From: Rubripirellula lacrimiformis
GTDB lineage: Bacteria; Planctomycetota; Planctomycetia; Pirellulales; Pirellulaceae
Reading direction: 5' to 3'
Assembly: GCF_007741535.1 (NCBI RefSeq)
Contig: NZ_CP036525.1
Span: 8,184,001 to 8,248,000, forward strand
Length of the DNA: 64,000 nt
Shown: positions 8,833 to 17,736 of the stretch, piece by piece
Position numbering within the stretch: position 1 is the stretch's first letter
Layout: each line of letters opens with the position of its first letter
Position numbers and translations under genes: made by a program
The notes under the pieces: model-generated
Told to the model about the DNA's origin: nothing
The model's database searches: none
The model's input: only the letters and a program-made list of their open reading frames with translations

Positions 8833-9159
8833 TTACACGGTGGCGACCCAGGATGTTGTGGTGAAGTAGCCGTCAGGACCTACTCCTACTGCCTCGAAGG
8901 TCCTGCCAGTTGGGTCGTCCGCATCCTGGCTCGCATCTGGAATCACCGAACGCCAGAGGCTGAGCTGAAGCGTTGGAAAGACGTAAGTGTAGCCGGGCTC
9001 GGGAGCATCAGGGTCGAATGGAGCCATCTTTTCGACGTGAGCGACGGCGGAAGCGGCATTCAGTTCGTGCGGACCAATAAGCTTACGGACGTCGGCGCGA
9101 GTCATTCCGAAACGAATCGGACCAACACCAACGGCCGGGAGTATGTCGAATGTCTGCAT
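8833..9159 (-). CDS. Conserved small hypothetical protein (108 aa)
   Basis: It opens with VGVGPIRFGMTRADVRKLIG, a motif shared by many uncharacterised small bacterial proteins. The ATG at 9159 is immediately preceded by a short leader and the attC-like motif at 9179-9210, so the gene sits exactly where a cassette gene would start. The function is unknown. Confidence 0.65.
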   Translation of the reverse strand: MQTFDILPAVGVGPIRFGMTRADVRKLIGPHELNAASAVAHVEKMAPFDPDAPEPGYTYVFPTLQLSLWRSVIPDASQDADDPTGRTFEAVGVGPDGYFTTTSWVATV

Positions 9160-9409
9160 ACAGTTTCTTCAGCCGGGTACCGTTGGCCATCACCGGGCAC
9201 GGAGAGACGGAATTGTCCGAGTTGAGAAACGAAAAATGGCTCCTTTCGCTGCAATAGACGAGCTGAATCACGAGGACTCGCTCAACGGCTCAGCGGTCGT
9301 AACCGACGATGTGGAGATCGCGGTTCGACAATACATGCGAAAGAAGCCAGATGAGTTCTACAACAATCTCACACCTCAAGAAAGCAAAAAGCACGACTCG
9401 TGCTCACCC

Positions 9410-9598
9410 CTAGGCCGCGCCACCGCGATGCGGATTGTCCATGTTGGCTTCGATGTCGGAAGTGAATCCCTGCACGGGGCGATGGAGCTTCCCACCGGAG
9501 AGCCCCAATGCGAACTTCCCCAGTGCAGGATCCGGTTCGGCGAGCGACTCGGAAGAATGAACCAGCGAAGCGAGAATGAAGAAAAGAAAATCAACTGA
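9410..9598 (-). pseudogene. Possible decayed secreted-peptide gene
   Basis: In one minus frame the stretch encodes DFLFFILASLVHSSESLAEPDP followed by a short mature peptide ending at 9410, which resembles a signal peptide. No ATG, GTG or TTG is available before the upstream in-frame stop. I call it a remnant. The wider stretch 9211-9751 shows no other gene I trust. Confidence 0.25.
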
Positions 9599-9751
9599 AA
9601 GTTGCGCGACTAAAGAGGGAAGTCAACTCTGCGAGTCAACCTTCCCACAAGCATCGCGGCTCAACGCGAGCTCGATAGATCGGCTCGCTTGCTGCCAGTC
9701 GTCACGAACGCTTGACAAGCAAGCGTAAAACGACGACGTGGTTATCTGTTT

Positions 9752-10660
9752 TCATTCGGACACCGGCACCTCGCCCTTGTCGTCGACGACAAATTTGCGA
9801 AACGGAGATCCCTCAATCTCGTTGTAGACGGTAGTCCCCGCAGGAAGATCGAGGAGGTCAATCGCGATTTCGTCTTCCCGAATAGGGACGTTAATGAACG
9901 ACCAATTGGAAAACGTGAACGCCAAGTTTTTCATTTCCTGATTGCCAGCGTGTTTCAAACCCGCTGGCAACCAATGGCCATCTTTAAAATTCCAGTCGTA
10001 CGTTGCATCCACCACCGTCGACGACACTTTCCCCCTCACGTTCTCGCTGAAATGCGATTCAACGACAAAATCACGCTTCGAATCGAGAACGTAAACACTT
10101 CGATAGCTCACGCTCGGCGAAGCGGGTATTGGCTGGTAGTACTCAAGACGGTACCGGCCGTCGCCTAGCCCGATGACCTTCTCAGCCGCTGGCAGTTCGT
10201 CAATTCGCTTGACTGCATCGTCGAAACTGAAAGCCATGTTCCCATAATCCGCTGCGGTCGCAATTCCAAGCGTGCGAGGATCAAGAAGCACAGTCCACCT
10301 GAGCCTTTGGCCCTTCGGCTTGGTAACCCAGGCGCCGGCATCGCCAGCACCGATACGAGTGCCACCGAACCACTGAAGTCTCCGTGCCTCGGTTTCGAAC
10401 CAAGCGGAATCGACCTGCGAAACCCAGTTGTTCATCCGAACCATGAAACGATTGTTCTTCCAGTCCGCAACTTCAACGATTCGAAAGTCGTGGCTTTCAG
10501 ACACGATGAGCTGCCTATCTTCATCACGGCTCAGGTACTCAATCTCGCCACTCATTTCGAATCGACAACTCCAAAGCTTCGCTCGATTCGCCTTCCAATT
10601 TGTCCATGCGTGGCGTGCGATGGCATCCGCTTCGAAGCCGGTGTATTCATCGGCTTGCAC
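9752..10660 (-). CDS. Outer-membrane-lipoprotein-like or exported-fold protein (302 aa)
   Basis: The product is Trp/Arg-rich with extended beta structure (RFEMSGEIEYLSRDEDRQLIVSES, YRLEYYQPIPASPSVSYRSVYVLDSKRDFVVESHFSE, GHWLPAGLKH). This resembles the LolA/LppX half-barrel pattern used by many planctomycete proteins (weak). The start given is GTG, and no signal peptide is visible. The gene overlaps the upstream TPR gene by about 109 nt in another frame, so a frameshift that split one longer protein is possible. Confidence 0.55.
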   Translation of the reverse strand: MQADEYTGFEADAIARHAWTNWKANRAKLWSCRFEMSGEIEYLSRDEDRQLIVSESHDFRIVEVADWKNNRFMVRMNNWVSQVDSAWFETEARRLQWFGGTRIGAGDAGAWVTKPKGQRLRWTVLLDPRTLGIATAADYGNMAFSFDDAVKRIDELPAAEKVIGLGDGRYRLEYYQPIPASPSVSYRSVYVLDSKRDFVVESHFSENVRGKVSSTVVDATYDWNFKDGHWLPAGLKHAGNQEMKNLAFTFSNWSFINVPIREDEIAIDLLDLPAGTTVYNEIEGSPFRKFVVDDKGEVPVSE

Positions 10661-11073
10661 CGATCCAGATCACCAATCGACAGGTAGTGCGACATCCGTG
10701 CATTGCGAAATTCGTCGTTGTCGGGATCTAGGTGAATCGCTTGATCGTAGTGTCGGACCATGGAGCTCATATCGTTGTCGATCTCTTGGTACGCATTGCC
10801 AAGCAAAATGTATGCATCAGGAAAATACGGATTCAATTCAATGGACCGCAGCAACAGGTCACGCGCTTCGCGATAGCTTTGCAGCTGGTCGGCGGTGTAG
10901 GCGATAAACTCGTCGCGGTCTACAGGCGGGCGTTCGCCAGCAAACCACGCAGTCATCCCGTCGGACCATCGAGGAATCGCTGAACGATGTAGCAATCTGA
11001 TTTGATTGACCGCGTGGCGAAAGAGGCGAATCGCTTCGCGCGCATCAGACGCTAAAACGGAAGTTCTGGACAC
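10552..11073 (-). CDS. TPR-repeat protein, possibly frameshifted
   Basis: Residues about 60-130 form two TPR units (YREARDLLLRSIELNPYFPDAYILLGNAYQEID and VRHYDQAIHLDPDNDEFRNARMSHYL). After GDLD the sequence becomes basic and unstructured (PASKRMPSHATHGQIGRRIERS), which looks like out-of-frame reading, while the overlapping frame carries the next gene. GTG start at 11073. It is a likely protein-interaction module with unknown partner. Confidence 0.6.
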   Translation of the reverse strand: MSRTSVLASDAREAIRLFRHAVNQIRLLHRSAIPRWSDGMTAWFAGERPPVDRDEFIAYTADQLQSYREARDLLLRSIELNPYFPDAYILLGNAYQEIDNDMSSMVRHYDQAIHLDPDNDEFRNARMSHYLSIGDLDRCKPMNTPASKRMPSHATHGQIGRRIERSFGVVDSK

Positions 11074-11079
11074 TGCTCT

Positions 11080-11283
11080 TCAGCCGAATAGCGATTGCGA
11101 TAACCGAGTCGCGGGAGTTGACTGCCCGAACGGAAAAAGGCCCGCGAGCACATCCGTGGCGTCGTGCGTGACGCAGATTGTGCGACCATCGTCGATCAGT
11201 TCGTGTGTTGCACCGGGCGGGATGCAGAAAGCAGCTACACCTGGATACTCGATTGTTGGCCAATCCGCGTATGTGGTCTTCAT
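11080..11283 (-). CDS. Small hypothetical protein (67 aa)
   Basis: It reads MKTTYADWPTIEYPGVAAFC and continues with HELIDDGRTICVTHDATDVLAG. The ATG at 11283 lies 30 nt from the attC-like motif at 11314-11340. No domain recognised. It overlaps unrelated open frames in the same region, but this frame has the most protein-like composition. Confidence 0.45.
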   Translation of the reverse strand: MKTTYADWPTIEYPGVAAFCIPPGATHELIDDGRTICVTHDATDVLAGLFPFGQSTPATRLSQSLFG

Positions 11284-11440
11284 CAACGTTGCGTCGCGCG
11301 GGCTTCAATGGGGTAACGTCCCGCATCACGGGGCAGAGGGAGGAGACATTGATTTCGAAATCCGCTGGCCACCGCCGCTCCTTTGCATACGTTGGTTCGT
11401 CGGCCATGGGGAGTTTGACTGTGCGGTAAGCAATCATGCA

Positions 11441-11851
11441 TTAAGGTGATGGAGTATAGCCTTCTTCTGCAAAATCGCCGACGTGCCATCGAATCACAGA
11501 GATATTCTCATCGGTCTGAAGCGCACGATCAACAAATAGCGAGATCGCCTCGCGTTCCGGGAGGGCTTGGTTGCGGCGAAAGATGTGCCAGAACGAGGAG
11601 GCGTATTCATTGATTTGCATTAGCCATTCGTCGTCACCGTCGCCTACGAATCCGAGGAGCAAATACAATTTTTTGCCGTTTCGTTTTGTGTCCATTGACC
11701 AAGCGAAATCTTCGTAGTTGCCGATCTTGGTGATCGGGACGCCTGCATCGGAGAAACGGCGCGACAGATATTCGGCAACCTCTTCTCCTACTGGGTGTGA
11801 CGTGTCGTCGAACGGCAAATCGCATCGAAACGTGACGTTGAGACGTTTCAT
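11441..11851 (-). CDS. Conserved hypothetical protein (136 aa)
   Basis: The protein is soluble, acidic and well formed (MKRLNVTFRCDLPFDD, WSMDTKRNGKKLYLLLGFVGDGDDEWLMQINEYASSFWHIFRR). This style is common in immunity-type or SMI1-neighbour small proteins, but I cannot assign a family. Clear ATG at 11851. Its 5' spacer (11852-11919) carries the best preserved attC-like half motif. Confidence 0.6.
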   Translation of the reverse strand: MKRLNVTFRCDLPFDDTSHPVGEEVAEYLSRRFSDAGVPITKIGNYEDFAWSMDTKRNGKKLYLLLGFVGDGDDEWLMQINEYASSFWHIFRRNQALPEREAISLFVDRALQTDENISVIRWHVGDFAEEGYTPSP

Positions 11852-11919
11852 GCAGTGGAGCCGCGGCTAGGCCGATGGACGGTGGCGTTCACCGAGCCGG
11901 GGCGAACGATTCTCAATTG

Positions 11920-12402
11920 TCAAACCACTCGGCTCCCTGGCTTCGTATGCAACGCTTGGTTCTGTGGGATTTGTCTTGTGAACGAACGGTTTCGTGCGTC
12001 ACGAACGCGAGGAACCATCGGAAGCAATTCAGACAGACGATCGAAGTCGACTGTCGGCGGAATACCAATCACCCGCGATCTGGTTTTCGATTTCCTAGTG
12101 TAGCAGATGCGTAAACGAATTCGATCATCAGCGTGAAATGAGAGATTCGGTAGGACAAATTGCGGAACCGCCAATTTAAATCCAGCGATGATCGCGACGG
12201 ACACGATTGCAGTACCGAGCGCAATCCGAATGAGGGACGCCGGATTGAGGATATGGTTCAACTGCGACCACAATCGTCGAGTGTAGGCCCATCGCGGAAC
12301 GTACCAAGTTAGTTTCGGTTTTGCCGTGGCGAATTTCCTTTCGGTCAATCGGTTGCCCACAGAACGGCCCCCGTAGCCGGGCGGCGAAGAAGGATTGTCC
12401 AT
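11920..12402 (-). CDS. Single-TM hypothetical protein (160 aa)
   Basis: The ATG at 12402 is preferred (MDNPSSPPGYGGRSVGN). A TM helix (IRIALGTAIVSVAIIAGFKLAV) lies near the middle and the C-terminal half is basic. It overlaps the 3' end of the upstream gene by 58 nt, probably because that gene lost its own stop. Confidence 0.5.
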   Translation of the reverse strand: MDNPSSPPGYGGRSVGNRLTERKFATAKPKLTWYVPRWAYTRRLWSQLNHILNPASLIRIALGTAIVSVAIIAGFKLAVPQFVLPNLSFHADDRIRLRICYTRKSKTRSRVIGIPPTVDFDRLSELLPMVPRVRDARNRSFTRQIPQNQALHTKPGSRVV

Positions 12403-12671
12403 TTCACATCCGCCCGACTCTGCCGCTGTGGATCCCGGCATTGTTCGCCGGTTCCTTGCCCACCTAAAGCGACTGCGTGCGGGGCGATTTCCATGCAGGT
12501 GGACACCCACAGCCCAACGAATGGTGGCGGTGGCGCTGACATCGCTTGGAATGCACTCGCATCTGGCGGCGTTATTTCCAGGAAACCGTCAGCTGACGTC
12601 CACGTCTGTGCATTCGCAAGTGCAGGGAGAGCGAGCACAAAAAACAATGTTGCTAACGTGCGGATATGCAT
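12345..12671 (-). CDS. Secreted protein, apparently 3'-truncated (108 aa)
   Basis: The signal peptide is clear (MHIRTLATLFFVLALPALANA). The mature part begins WTSADGFLEITPPDASAF, a motif typical of planctomycete exported proteins that normally continue much further. After STCMEI the sequence turns into low-complexity basic residues that overlap the next gene. I infer truncation by recombination or frameshift. Confidence 0.45.
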   Translation of the reverse strand: MHIRTLATLFFVLALPALANAQTWTSADGFLEITPPDASAFQAMSAPPPPFVGLWVSTCMEIAPHAVALGGQGTGEQCRDPQRQSRADVKWTILLRRPATGAVLWATD

Positions 12672-12707
12672 AGAGGAGACCTGAATGAAGTGAAACAAAG
12701 GTAGAGT

Positions 12708-13343
12708 TTAGCGAGCCGGGCGTGTCGATTGTCCACTTGAGAAACCATGCAAGCTCGGCTTCGCGTGCAACTGATGGTCCTGTGCGATTTGCTCGTGCAG
12801 TCTCAGCGAGAATCCCGCATACCAACAAGACCAATCCGAAACCACAGGCGATAGCGCCGGGGACTGCGTCCGCAATTTCCTGGAGAAGGGCTGGACCCGC
12901 GATGTAACGCAATGTGACCAACGCGATGCCGCCAAAGATACAGAAGAACCAAGACGTGCATTCGTAGGCACGCCCCCGCCGCCCTCGGGCCGACAGAAGA
13001 TATCCGCATGATGCCGAGAAAAAAAATGCGAGAACGAACCCGAGACTACGCGTGTCAAGAAAGAGTTGACGAAGGGCATGTTCAAATTCGGCAGAAAAAA
13101 TGCGAACGTCAGTGCTGGTGCCCAAAGCAAGAAAAGAATCGCAAGAATTGCGCGCAACCATTCAAAATAGAACCGAGGCCTTGCGATTCCGTTGATTCCG
13201 AAACGTCGAATATCCTGGAAGGATTCGTCCCCGATTGAAAGCGTACCGACAAAGCCCATCACCCAAAGTGCAAACCAACCCGCCCAAGCAAACACAATAT
13301 TTTGAACCCAAACATTGAGCCCAAACATCACGGGCATCATCAT
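12708..13343 (-). pseudogene. Frameshifted multi-TM membrane protein
   Basis: The first 95 or so residues form TM helices (VWVQNIVFAWAGWFALWVMGFVG and WLRAILAILFLLWAPALTFAF). Near 13060 this frame degenerates, while another minus frame continues with LGFVLAFFFSASCGYLLSA, WFFCIFGGIALVTLRYIAG and GAIACGFGLVLLVCGILAE. One original protein of about 200 aa was probably split by a single frameshift. An in-frame TAG lies just upstream of the ATG at 13343. Confidence 0.5.
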
Positions 13344-13533
13344 GCCGAACTACGCGAACCATCCCATTGGCATCGCCCATCCCGGTGATGCTCTGCGATT
13401 GGCGAAGATGGTTCGTATCAGATTCATGTGCACAGAACGGTAGGGTTTCGCGCGCAGCGGCGATTGACGTGCAAGCAAACAGAAAAGGTGACCACCACCG
13501 CACCGGTCAACAACTGACAGCTATCCGGGCGTC

Positions 13534-13800
13534 TCAACGAGTTGCGAGCGGAAGAAACTGGACGGGTGGATTTCGCACGAATTCTTCGACCTTCTCGTGA
13601 CGCAAACGCATTTCGTCATTCGCACTCCTAAGCTCTTCGAGTTGCGAAGAAACGGCATCAAGGCGAAGCTGCAGCTCTCGATTCTGGCGATGCTGAGAAA
13701 ACAGAACCAGAAAGAGTGCCGTCAGGAGCGTCAAAGCAAATAGAAATCGCAGTGAGAATCGGATTTGCGAATAACGCTTAGGTTCTGCGTTAGCGTTCAT
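13534..13800 (-). CDS. Membrane-anchored coiled-coil protein (88 aa)
   Basis: It starts MNANAEPKRYSQIRFSLRFL, with a single TM helix (RFLFALTLLTALFLVLFS) followed by a coiled coil (RELQLRLDAVSSQLEELRSANDEMRLRHEKVEEF). The FSLRFLF...LT pattern is a recurring planctomycete small-protein signature. The ATG at 13800 was chosen over an upstream in-frame start because it opens the family motif. Confidence 0.6.
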   Translation of the reverse strand: MNANAEPKRYSQIRFSLRFLFALTLLTALFLVLFSQHRQNRELQLRLDAVSSQLEELRSANDEMRLRHEKVEEFVRNPPVQFLPLATR

Positions 13801-13923
13801 TGGACATCGGCAAAGGGGAGCATGGATTGAAGTTGGGGAACGGCAGGGATCAGCGGGGCCGCGCAACCGACTCTCCACTTCAAAAAACGCAACTCGCGAC
13901 CTCCGTTGCCCCGCTGTTCTACG

Positions 13924-14244
13924 CTAGCGACCGACATTACCAACCCATTGAAACACAGCGTTCACGACCAATCCCCATATCATCCATTGCAAGCCGCCAA
14001 ACAGCAACACGAAAAAGATTGCTTGAAAATTGGTTGACGCCTCCGCCATCGCGAAAAGGGCTACCACGCCGAGCGGAAAATCGACCAATGCCCAGAAACT
14101 CCACGCCATAGCTGCCGAGTCCGCATTGGGTCCGGCAGCGTCGGGGGACGCAATCGCAAAAGCAACCACAGCGACGCAATGGATGAATACAAATGCCGCT
14201 GGAACAGCAAAGCGACTGCCTAGACGTTCCATTGCGGATTCCAT
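13924..14244 (-). CDS. Three-TM small membrane protein (106 aa)
   Basis: There are three hydrophobic stretches: VPAAFVFIHCVAVVAFAIA, WSFWALVDFPLGVVALFAMA and FFVLLFGGLQWMIWGLVVNAVF. ATG at 14244, and attC-like sequence lies directly upstream (14284-14305). No family recognised. Confidence 0.6.
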   Translation of the reverse strand: MESAMERLGSRFAVPAAFVFIHCVAVVAFAIASPDAAGPNADSAAMAWSFWALVDFPLGVVALFAMAEASTNFQAIFFVLLFGGLQWMIWGLVVNAVFQWVGNVGR

Positions 14245-14286
14245 GTGGGATCTAGCTAGCGAGACGTTACGATTGGCCAGCGAACG

Positions 14287-14478
14287 TTACGCGCCACCGG
14301 GCACGCGTGAAAGATCATCAAATTCAAAACCGCTCAGCTCGCGTACTCCGGTGCACGCAATTGTTTTCCGCGAGTGTGGGTTACGAGGCGAACCGCCAAC
14401 GAGCACGGGCCGCGCGAGCGGAAAATAACGACGGAACGTCGCCGGCCTGGATTTCGTCCACGCGGGTGACGCCTGCAA
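14287..14478 (-). CDS. Doubtful short ORF between attC-like motifs (63 aa)
   Basis: Both ends of this basic, unstructured reading frame lie in attC-like sequence (14284-14305 and 14381-14421). It may be an empty or decayed cassette rather than a gene. Confidence 0.2.
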   Translation of the reverse strand: MQASPAWTKSRPATFRRYFPLARPVLVGGSPRNPHSRKTIACTGVRELSGFEFDDLSRVPGGA

Positions 14479-14487
14479 TGTGTGTGG

Positions 14488-14877
14488 TCATTCACCGTTA
14501 CCTAGCGTCTCATCCAGAGGCACCGAATCGTCATTTAGTGGCACGCGTGACAAAGACTCGAACAAAAAGTGTAGTGAAACAACAAGGGCAACTGCAGACA
14601 GGGCGAACAGTAAGCGAAAGTGATCGTAATGATACACGCGAGCGTCCCGTCCAGGAAACCAGCAACTGTCGAGTGCCGTTGTCGCAACAGACGCAGTAAG
14701 GAAGTACGCGGATAGACGGAGCGCACCAAAATCTAAGACTCGTCGGTGAAATTGGGTGTAAGCCGCGAAGACCGCTGCGAGCGTCAGCATCTGGATGTAT
14801 GGCATGAAAGGGCTGATTGGCTTTGTGGATATCTTGGTCGCATGCGTCCATGCCCAGTCGGATAACTTGCTTCTCAC
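14488..14877 (-). CDS. Membrane protein, three TM segments (129 aa)
   Basis: Hydrophobic helices occur at PYIQMLTLAAVFAAYTQF, LRLSAYFLTASVATTAL and LLFALSAVALVVSLHFLF. The start is GTG at 14877. It is the first gene of the same-strand run on the chromosomal side of the prophage. Confidence 0.5.
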   Translation of the reverse strand: MRSKLSDWAWTHATKISTKPISPFMPYIQMLTLAAVFAAYTQFHRRVLDFGALRLSAYFLTASVATTALDSCWFPGRDARVYHYDHFRLLFALSAVALVVSLHFLFESLSRVPLNDDSVPLDETLGNGE

Positions 14878-15280
14878 CCGAAGGCTCGGTGAGATTCAGT
14901 GGTGGGGGGATATTCTGGACGGTTGTGCGGTGAGAATAGGCCACTTGTGCGGTTCACTGCTGACTGATTCTCGCTGGTTCACCGACCGCCCGGGCGACTG
15001 ATTCTCACTCACAGGGGGACGCGGAGCAAGCATTTGGGTTCTGGAGCGTGAGGGCTGGCTTGCAATTTCCGCTCACGGACGGGCGAAAGCGAGTGAACAG
15101 GAGGGCATGCGGGATTGACCAGGAACCGCCGCGATCGCGACGTGGGAGATCCAACTTCTTCCCTGGGCCAAGATCACTCTAACTTCGCGCGCGCGGCGGA
15201 CCGCTGGGCGGTCCATGATGGCTGCTAGAACCAGACTGCCACAACAGCGGAGTGGCGTAGCACCGGAGTGGCGTGGGCGC
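14878..15280. other. Gene-poor stretch next to the prophage
   Basis: No supportable gene. It contains two short direct-repeat pairs: GACTGATTCTC followed by C or A (about 14961-15008) and GGAGTGGCGT (about 15249-15275). Confidence 0.4.
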
Positions 15281-15315
15281 AAAAAGTAGGCCAACGCATT
15301 TCTGCGCTGGCCTAC
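15281..15315 (-). terminator. Original tRNA-Arg terminator (chromosomal half)
   Basis: An imperfect stem (15286-15315, outer arms GTAGGCCA and TGGCCTAC) is followed on the minus strand by TTTTT. It sits directly after the tRNA 3' fragment in attL, so it is the terminator of the tRNA gene before phage insertion. Confidence 0.75.
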
Positions 15316-15322
15316 GGGGAGT

Positions 15323-15361
15323 ACCCCGGAGAGGATTCGAACCTCCGACCTGCTCGTTAGG
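15323..15361 (-). other. attL: displaced 3' part of tRNA-Arg
   Basis: These 39 bp match 45683-45721 at 36 positions and comprise the anticodon-stem 3' side, T-arm (GGTTCGAATCC) and acceptor of tRNA-Arg. The match breaks immediately to the right of the core (GTGA against AATG). The recombinase stop codon (TAA, 15357-15359) lies inside it. Confidence 0.85.
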
Positions 15362-16997
15362 GTGAGGCGATCAAGTTAAAACCCGGTTTCAGCGTGATTT
15401 CCCCGCTTTTTAGATCGTAGCGGGTGTGCTTCTCGCTCACCTTGCGAGGCTCGACATCGAGGCTGATCGATTCGACGAGGGCAGCCAGCATCTCACGAAC
15501 TAGCCGTGGTTCGGTATCGACCAAGTCGGCAACCGCTTCCTTCAAATCCGCGACGATGTTGGTCAGCGTCGACAATTGGGAATCAAACTTGACCGATGGC
15601 GTCGAGTTGTCTCGGTCGACCGCTTCCGCCTCCGCGATATCTCCCCTCATCTTTTCGATCTCCGCTTTGTGCTGCCTCAGATCGCCGGTGAAGTCCTCTA
15701 GCAGGTCAGGCGGCAGCTTTTGGATCTTCCCCCTCAGTTCCGCGTACTCGGCTTCACGCTTCACCAGAGACCGCCTGAGGGCCTCAGCGTTGTTGCCCTC
15801 ACGGCGATCGGCAACGTTTGCGTAATACTCCTCACGGATCTTCTCGACGTGCTCGGGGCTCAGGACGCTGTCGAGGGACGCGACCACCGAGGCGACGATG
15901 TCACGCTGGTCAACGTAGTTAGCCCCGCAGGTGCCGTGACGGTAGCCGTTGCAGGTCAAAACCAGCCGGTCGAGATTGCCGTTCTTTCCCTTGTGCCTGC
16001 TACCCGAGAACCCGCTTCCGCAACGAGCGCATCGGCATAGCCCCGTCAAAAGATGAACGCCACCGTTTCGGAAAGGTGTCGTTTTGGTCGAACGTTCTGC
16101 CACCAGATGCTGAACTCGGGTCCAAGTCTCACGGTCAATAATGGCGGGGTGATTGTTTGGGATGTAGACCGTGTCGCTTTCCTCGTTGACGCCCGCCTTG
16201 AAGTCGTCAGTGATCCGCCCATCTCGCAGCGCGAAGAACCGCCCCCGCGTTTTCCTGTTCCAACGGTAGTCGCCGACATAGAACGGATTCACCAGCATCC
16301 GCTGGACGAAGTTCTGTGTCCGCTTTACGCCTCGTTCCGATTGCATTTTCTCCAAGATTCCGCGATGGCTGAAACCTTCTTGATACCAACGGAACACGCA
16401 GCGGACGGTCTCCACGTCGTCAGGGTCACCAAGAACGATGTCGCCCGCCTTGGGGTCTTTCTTCGGATCGGTGCGGATGTAGTCCATCGCGAACGGCGGT
16501 GTGCCTCCAACCCACTTGCCTTTCGTTGCCTTCTTCTCGTGCTGGCCACGAACGACTGAACGAGCCATTGAAAGGACGTAGTCGTTTGCTGAGTTTGCAT
16601 CGCATGCAACGGTCAGGAAGTCGGTGAACTTGTCCAGATCCACGACACCCTTGTTGGTGAAGACCAACTTCACGCCGGCGGATGCGATCGGATCCATCTC
16701 CGCGAAGAACTCACGAGGTTTCGATCGACTTGCCCGGTTCTGCTCCCAACAGATCACGAACTCAAACTTTCCCGCCTGAGCATCCTCGACAAGCTGCTGA
16801 AATCCGCTTCGCTTGAGCTTGCTGGCGATTCCCGTGATGGCCTCATCTGCGTACTCGGCGACCACCTCGTAGCCGTGATCGGCGGCGTAAAGCAGACACG
16901 CCTCCCGCTGCTGCGGAATACTGTCCTTTTGTGGGTTTGACGACATCCGAAGATAGATGACCGCGCGCTTGCTACCCTTGCTGCGAGATACTCGCAT
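15357..16997 (-). CDS. Large serine recombinase (phage integrase, 546 aa)
   Basis: Residues about 11-150 form the resolvase catalytic domain with the nucleophile in YLRMSS (Ser19) and EYADEAITG. A Recombinase domain follows (GTPPFAMDY...VFRWYQEGFSHRGILEKM). Next comes a zinc ribbon (LCRCARCGSGFSGS...CNGYRHGTCG, about residues 330-365) and then a coiled coil (KREAEYAELRGKIQKLPPDLLEDF), the layout of LSR integrases. It would catalyse attP x attB integration without host factors. Its stop codon is part of att. A directionality factor is expected but not identified. Confidence 0.95.
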   Translation of the reverse strand: MRVSRSKGSKRAVIYLRMSSNPQKDSIPQQREACLLYAADHGYEVVAEYADEAITGIASKLKRSGFQQLVEDAQAGKFEFVICWEQNRASRSKPREFFAEMDPIASAGVKLVFTNKGVVDLDKFTDFLTVACDANSANDYVLSMARSVVRGQHEKKATKGKWVGGTPPFAMDYIRTDPKKDPKAGDIVLGDPDDVETVRCVFRWYQEGFSHRGILEKMQSERGVKRTQNFVQRMLVNPFYVGDYRWNRKTRGRFFALRDGRITDDFKAGVNEESDTVYIPNNHPAIIDRETWTRVQHLVAERSTKTTPFRNGGVHLLTGLCRCARCGSGFSGSRHKGKNGNLDRLVLTCNGYRHGTCGANYVDQRDIVASVVASLDSVLSPEHVEKIREEYYANVADRREGNNAEALRRSLVKREAEYAELRGKIQKLPPDLLEDFTGDLRQHKAEIEKMRGDIAEAEAVDRDNSTPSVKFDSQLSTLTNIVADLKEAVADLVDTEPRLVREMLAALVESISLDVEPRKVSEKHTRYDLKSGEITLKPGFNLIASP

Positions 16998-17194
16998 GAC
17001 ACACTCTTCCTGTTAAGCGTGGTGATTCCTGAGAAAAAACGGGGGAAACCGGCTCAGGAAAGCCGGGGTTCGGATTCGGGAGCTACCCGAGGCCTATCCC
17101 CTGCTGACGTTTTCTTGGTTTACGCCCAGCAAGTCAAGCCATTTGGTAGCGAATCGGCCCCACCCGCGAGCTTGGCATTTATCGAAAACGACGT

Positions 17195-17271
17195 TTCCCA
17201 ATACGCGAATCGCCGTGTTTTACGGTCTATTTCTCTGAGAAACGTAAACTCGGGGAGCGTTCCCCGAGTTT
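17195..17271 (+). promoter_or_regulatory. Regulatory block A (paired with block B at 38154-38310)
   Basis: In order, it contains AATACG, CCGTGTTTTACG, TATTTCTCTGAGAAA and a long palindrome (17246-17271, arms AAACTCGGGGA). The reverse complement of 38154-38310 has the same motifs in the same order. The stretch 16998-17736 has no gene. Nearer to 17737 there are two copies of AGGTAAACT and AT-rich sequence suitable for a promoter. Confidence 0.6.
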
Positions 17272-17736
17272 AGGGACGCCCCCACCTCTGGGACGCATCC
17301 GCAATGAAACAACTTGCTCGTTGAGGATAGGAATCCGGGAGCGGATGCGACCACTGGAGTGCTTCAGCGAGATTTTGCAATTCTGCATAAGCGACGTTGA
17401 TTTCAAAGTAGGTGGGGGCTAGCGGTCTTTTGACCGCATTTCATTCGAGCCGCAGGGCGGCAGCCTGTCGCCATCACCGCTTTCTCGTTGGTGATAGCGG
17501 ATTTTCCACTGCGTCAATGTGTCAGGCTCGAATGATCGTTCACTATTCTGTTCACTCCATGAATGCATCGCTCGTAACCCGAACTAGTCCCTCCCCCCCC
17601 TGAAAAAGACTACAATCCAGAGCTGTTGGCGAAGCTTTGTGGACTCCTTAACCAGTTATCTCTAAAGAGTTTAAGGTAAACTCATCGCTTTTCTTCAGGT
17701 AAACTACAATTTCTTTTATCGGGAGTTTGACCTAAC

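Noticed and set aside
9143-9598. Plus-strand open frame of about 150 codons in the cassette region
   Set aside because: Its composition is odd, it begins inside the opposite gene's 5' end and crosses an attC-like motif. Likely chance.
1-15300. Integron integrase gene
   Set aside because: No tyrosine recombinase motifs seen in this part; array interpretation stays provisional.
17583-17602. C-tract as functional site
   Set aside because: A simple homopolymer run in an intergenic region; no supporting context.
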